In this document: in pieces, positions 14,304 to 14,800 of the stretch
Layout of the letters: each line of letters begins with the position of its first letter
Position numbering within the stretch: position 1 is the first letter of the stretch
DNA from: Calditrichota bacterium
GTDB taxonomy: Bacteria; Zixibacteria; MSB-5A5; GN15; FEB-12
Direction of reading: 5' to 3'
DNA: 14,800 nt
Assembly (NCBI GenBank): GCA_030641085.1
Contig: DAOWIC010000304.1
Span: 1 to 14,800 of the forward strand
Made by a program: the position numbers and the translations under genes
Notes under the pieces: model-generated
What the model was told of the DNA's origin: nothing
Databases searched by the model: none
Seen by the model: the letters and a program-made list of their open reading frames with translations, nothing else

Positions 14304-14800
14304 TCACCGCGACCTTGTGCGGCGTCGAGAGTCATCGGCCACGATGATATTCTTCTGCCGCTGGCGGGCGGCGGTATCCTTTTCAACAAAAAGCGGCCCG
14401 CCTGTAAACGGGTCCTGCTCGGTGTGGTACATCAGGGCGGAGTATGTCGACGGCAGGGGGGTAAATATCTGTACCTGTTCCGGCCGGATTCTCAGGCGGC
14501 GCGAGGCGAAGTTGTGCAGCTCGCGCATTTGTTGCTCGGTGCAGCCCGGATGCGCGGCGATAAGGTAATAGGTCAGGTAACGGTAGCCGCCGGAAGCTTT
14601 GACCGACTGGTCGAACATATTTTTGAAACGCATCAAGTCCTTGCGGCCCGGTTTGCCCATCAACCTCAACTGATCGTCGTCGACATGCTCTGGGGCGATT
14701 TTCATCTGGCCCGACAGGTATTTCGATATCACTTCGTCAAGATAAGCCCGGCCGCGTTTAGTGTCGGCGAGAACCAGGTCATGCCGGATACCGGAGGCGA
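14304..14800 (-). CDS. YgiQ-family radical SAM protein (3' part only)
   Basis: Only the last 160 or so codons are in the window; the frame stays open to the right edge and ends with TGA at 14306-14304. Conserved YgiQ phrases are visible: SGIRHDLVLAD near the edge, LSGQMKIAPEHV, LMGKPGR, YLTYYLIAAHPGC, PEQVQIFTPLPSTYSALMYHTEQDP. These belong to the C-terminal half of the radical SAM barrel; the CxxxCxxC cluster motif and N-terminal domain lie outside. YgiQ proteins are widespread and cytoplasmic, and their reaction is not firmly known. The tail after DPFTGG is short and basic (RRRTRSR), without the extra C-terminal region of the E. coli protein. Confidence 0.9.
   Translation of the reverse strand, partial: ASGIRHDLVLADTKRGRAYLDEVISKYLSGQMKIAPEHVDDDQLRLMGKPGRKDLMRFKNMFDQSVKASGGYRYLTYYLIAAHPGCTEQQMRELHNFASRRLRIRPEQVQIFTPLPSTYSALMYHTEQDPFTGGPLFVEKDTAARQRQKNIIVADDSRRRTRSR

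Overview
The window is a GC-rich bacterial chromosome segment with compact, ordinary gene layout. It probably comes from an uncultured FCB-type lineage such as candidate phylum Zixibacteria. That placement is an inference from a secreted lipoprotein combining a dockerin-type repeat pair (GDIN..., SDVNPDG...) with a PNPFN motif, from an HdrA-MvhD fusion, and from a Tat-signal TldD paired with TldE. No rRNA, tRNA, CRISPR array, insertion sequence or phage gene was seen.

Layout: (1) 1-1861, + strand: the 3' part of an HdrA-like flavin/iron-sulfur protein fused to an MvhD domain, translationally coupled to a 51-residue zinc-ribbon protein. (2) 2024-3412, +: an acetyl-CoA hydrolase/CoA-transferase family enzyme. 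(3) 3435-4475, -: a radical SAM/SPASM protein, convergent with the CoA-transferase across a small hairpin. (4) 4476-5152: a long gap holding the radical SAM promoter, the decayed C-terminal end of a histidine kinase, and a -10 element for tldD. (5) 5153-8075, +: a tldD-tldE pair encoding a two-subunit metalloprotease, followed by a good terminator. (6) 8207-9013, +: arsM, arsenite methyltransferase. (7) 9205-10635, +: a sodium:solute symporter. (8) 10745-11911, +: a secreted thioredoxin-fold/helical-repeat protein interrupted by an in-frame TGA. (9) 11927-13255, -: the dockerin-type lipoprotein. (10) 13531-14283, +: a SagB-type nitroreductase. (11) 14304-14800, -: the 3' part of a YgiQ-like radical SAM protein.

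The most interesting item is gene 8. The reading frame is open on both sides of one TGA (10889-10891). That codon falls where the first cysteine of a thioredoxin CxxC motif should be, giving U-E-Y-C. The cis-proline and the whole C-terminal repeat region remain in the same frame downstream. A 6-bp hairpin with a G-containing 5-nt loop lies 21 nt after the TGA, where a bacterial SECIS element is expected. Other genes here use TGA as a real stop, so general recoding is unlikely. I read it as a candidate selenoprotein; a simple nonsense mutation is the main alternative.

The genes look like separate one- or two-gene transcription units rather than one pathway. The clearest functional pairs are HdrA-MvhD with the zinc ribbon (electron transfer) and TldD with TldE (peptide processing, perhaps exported by the Tat route).
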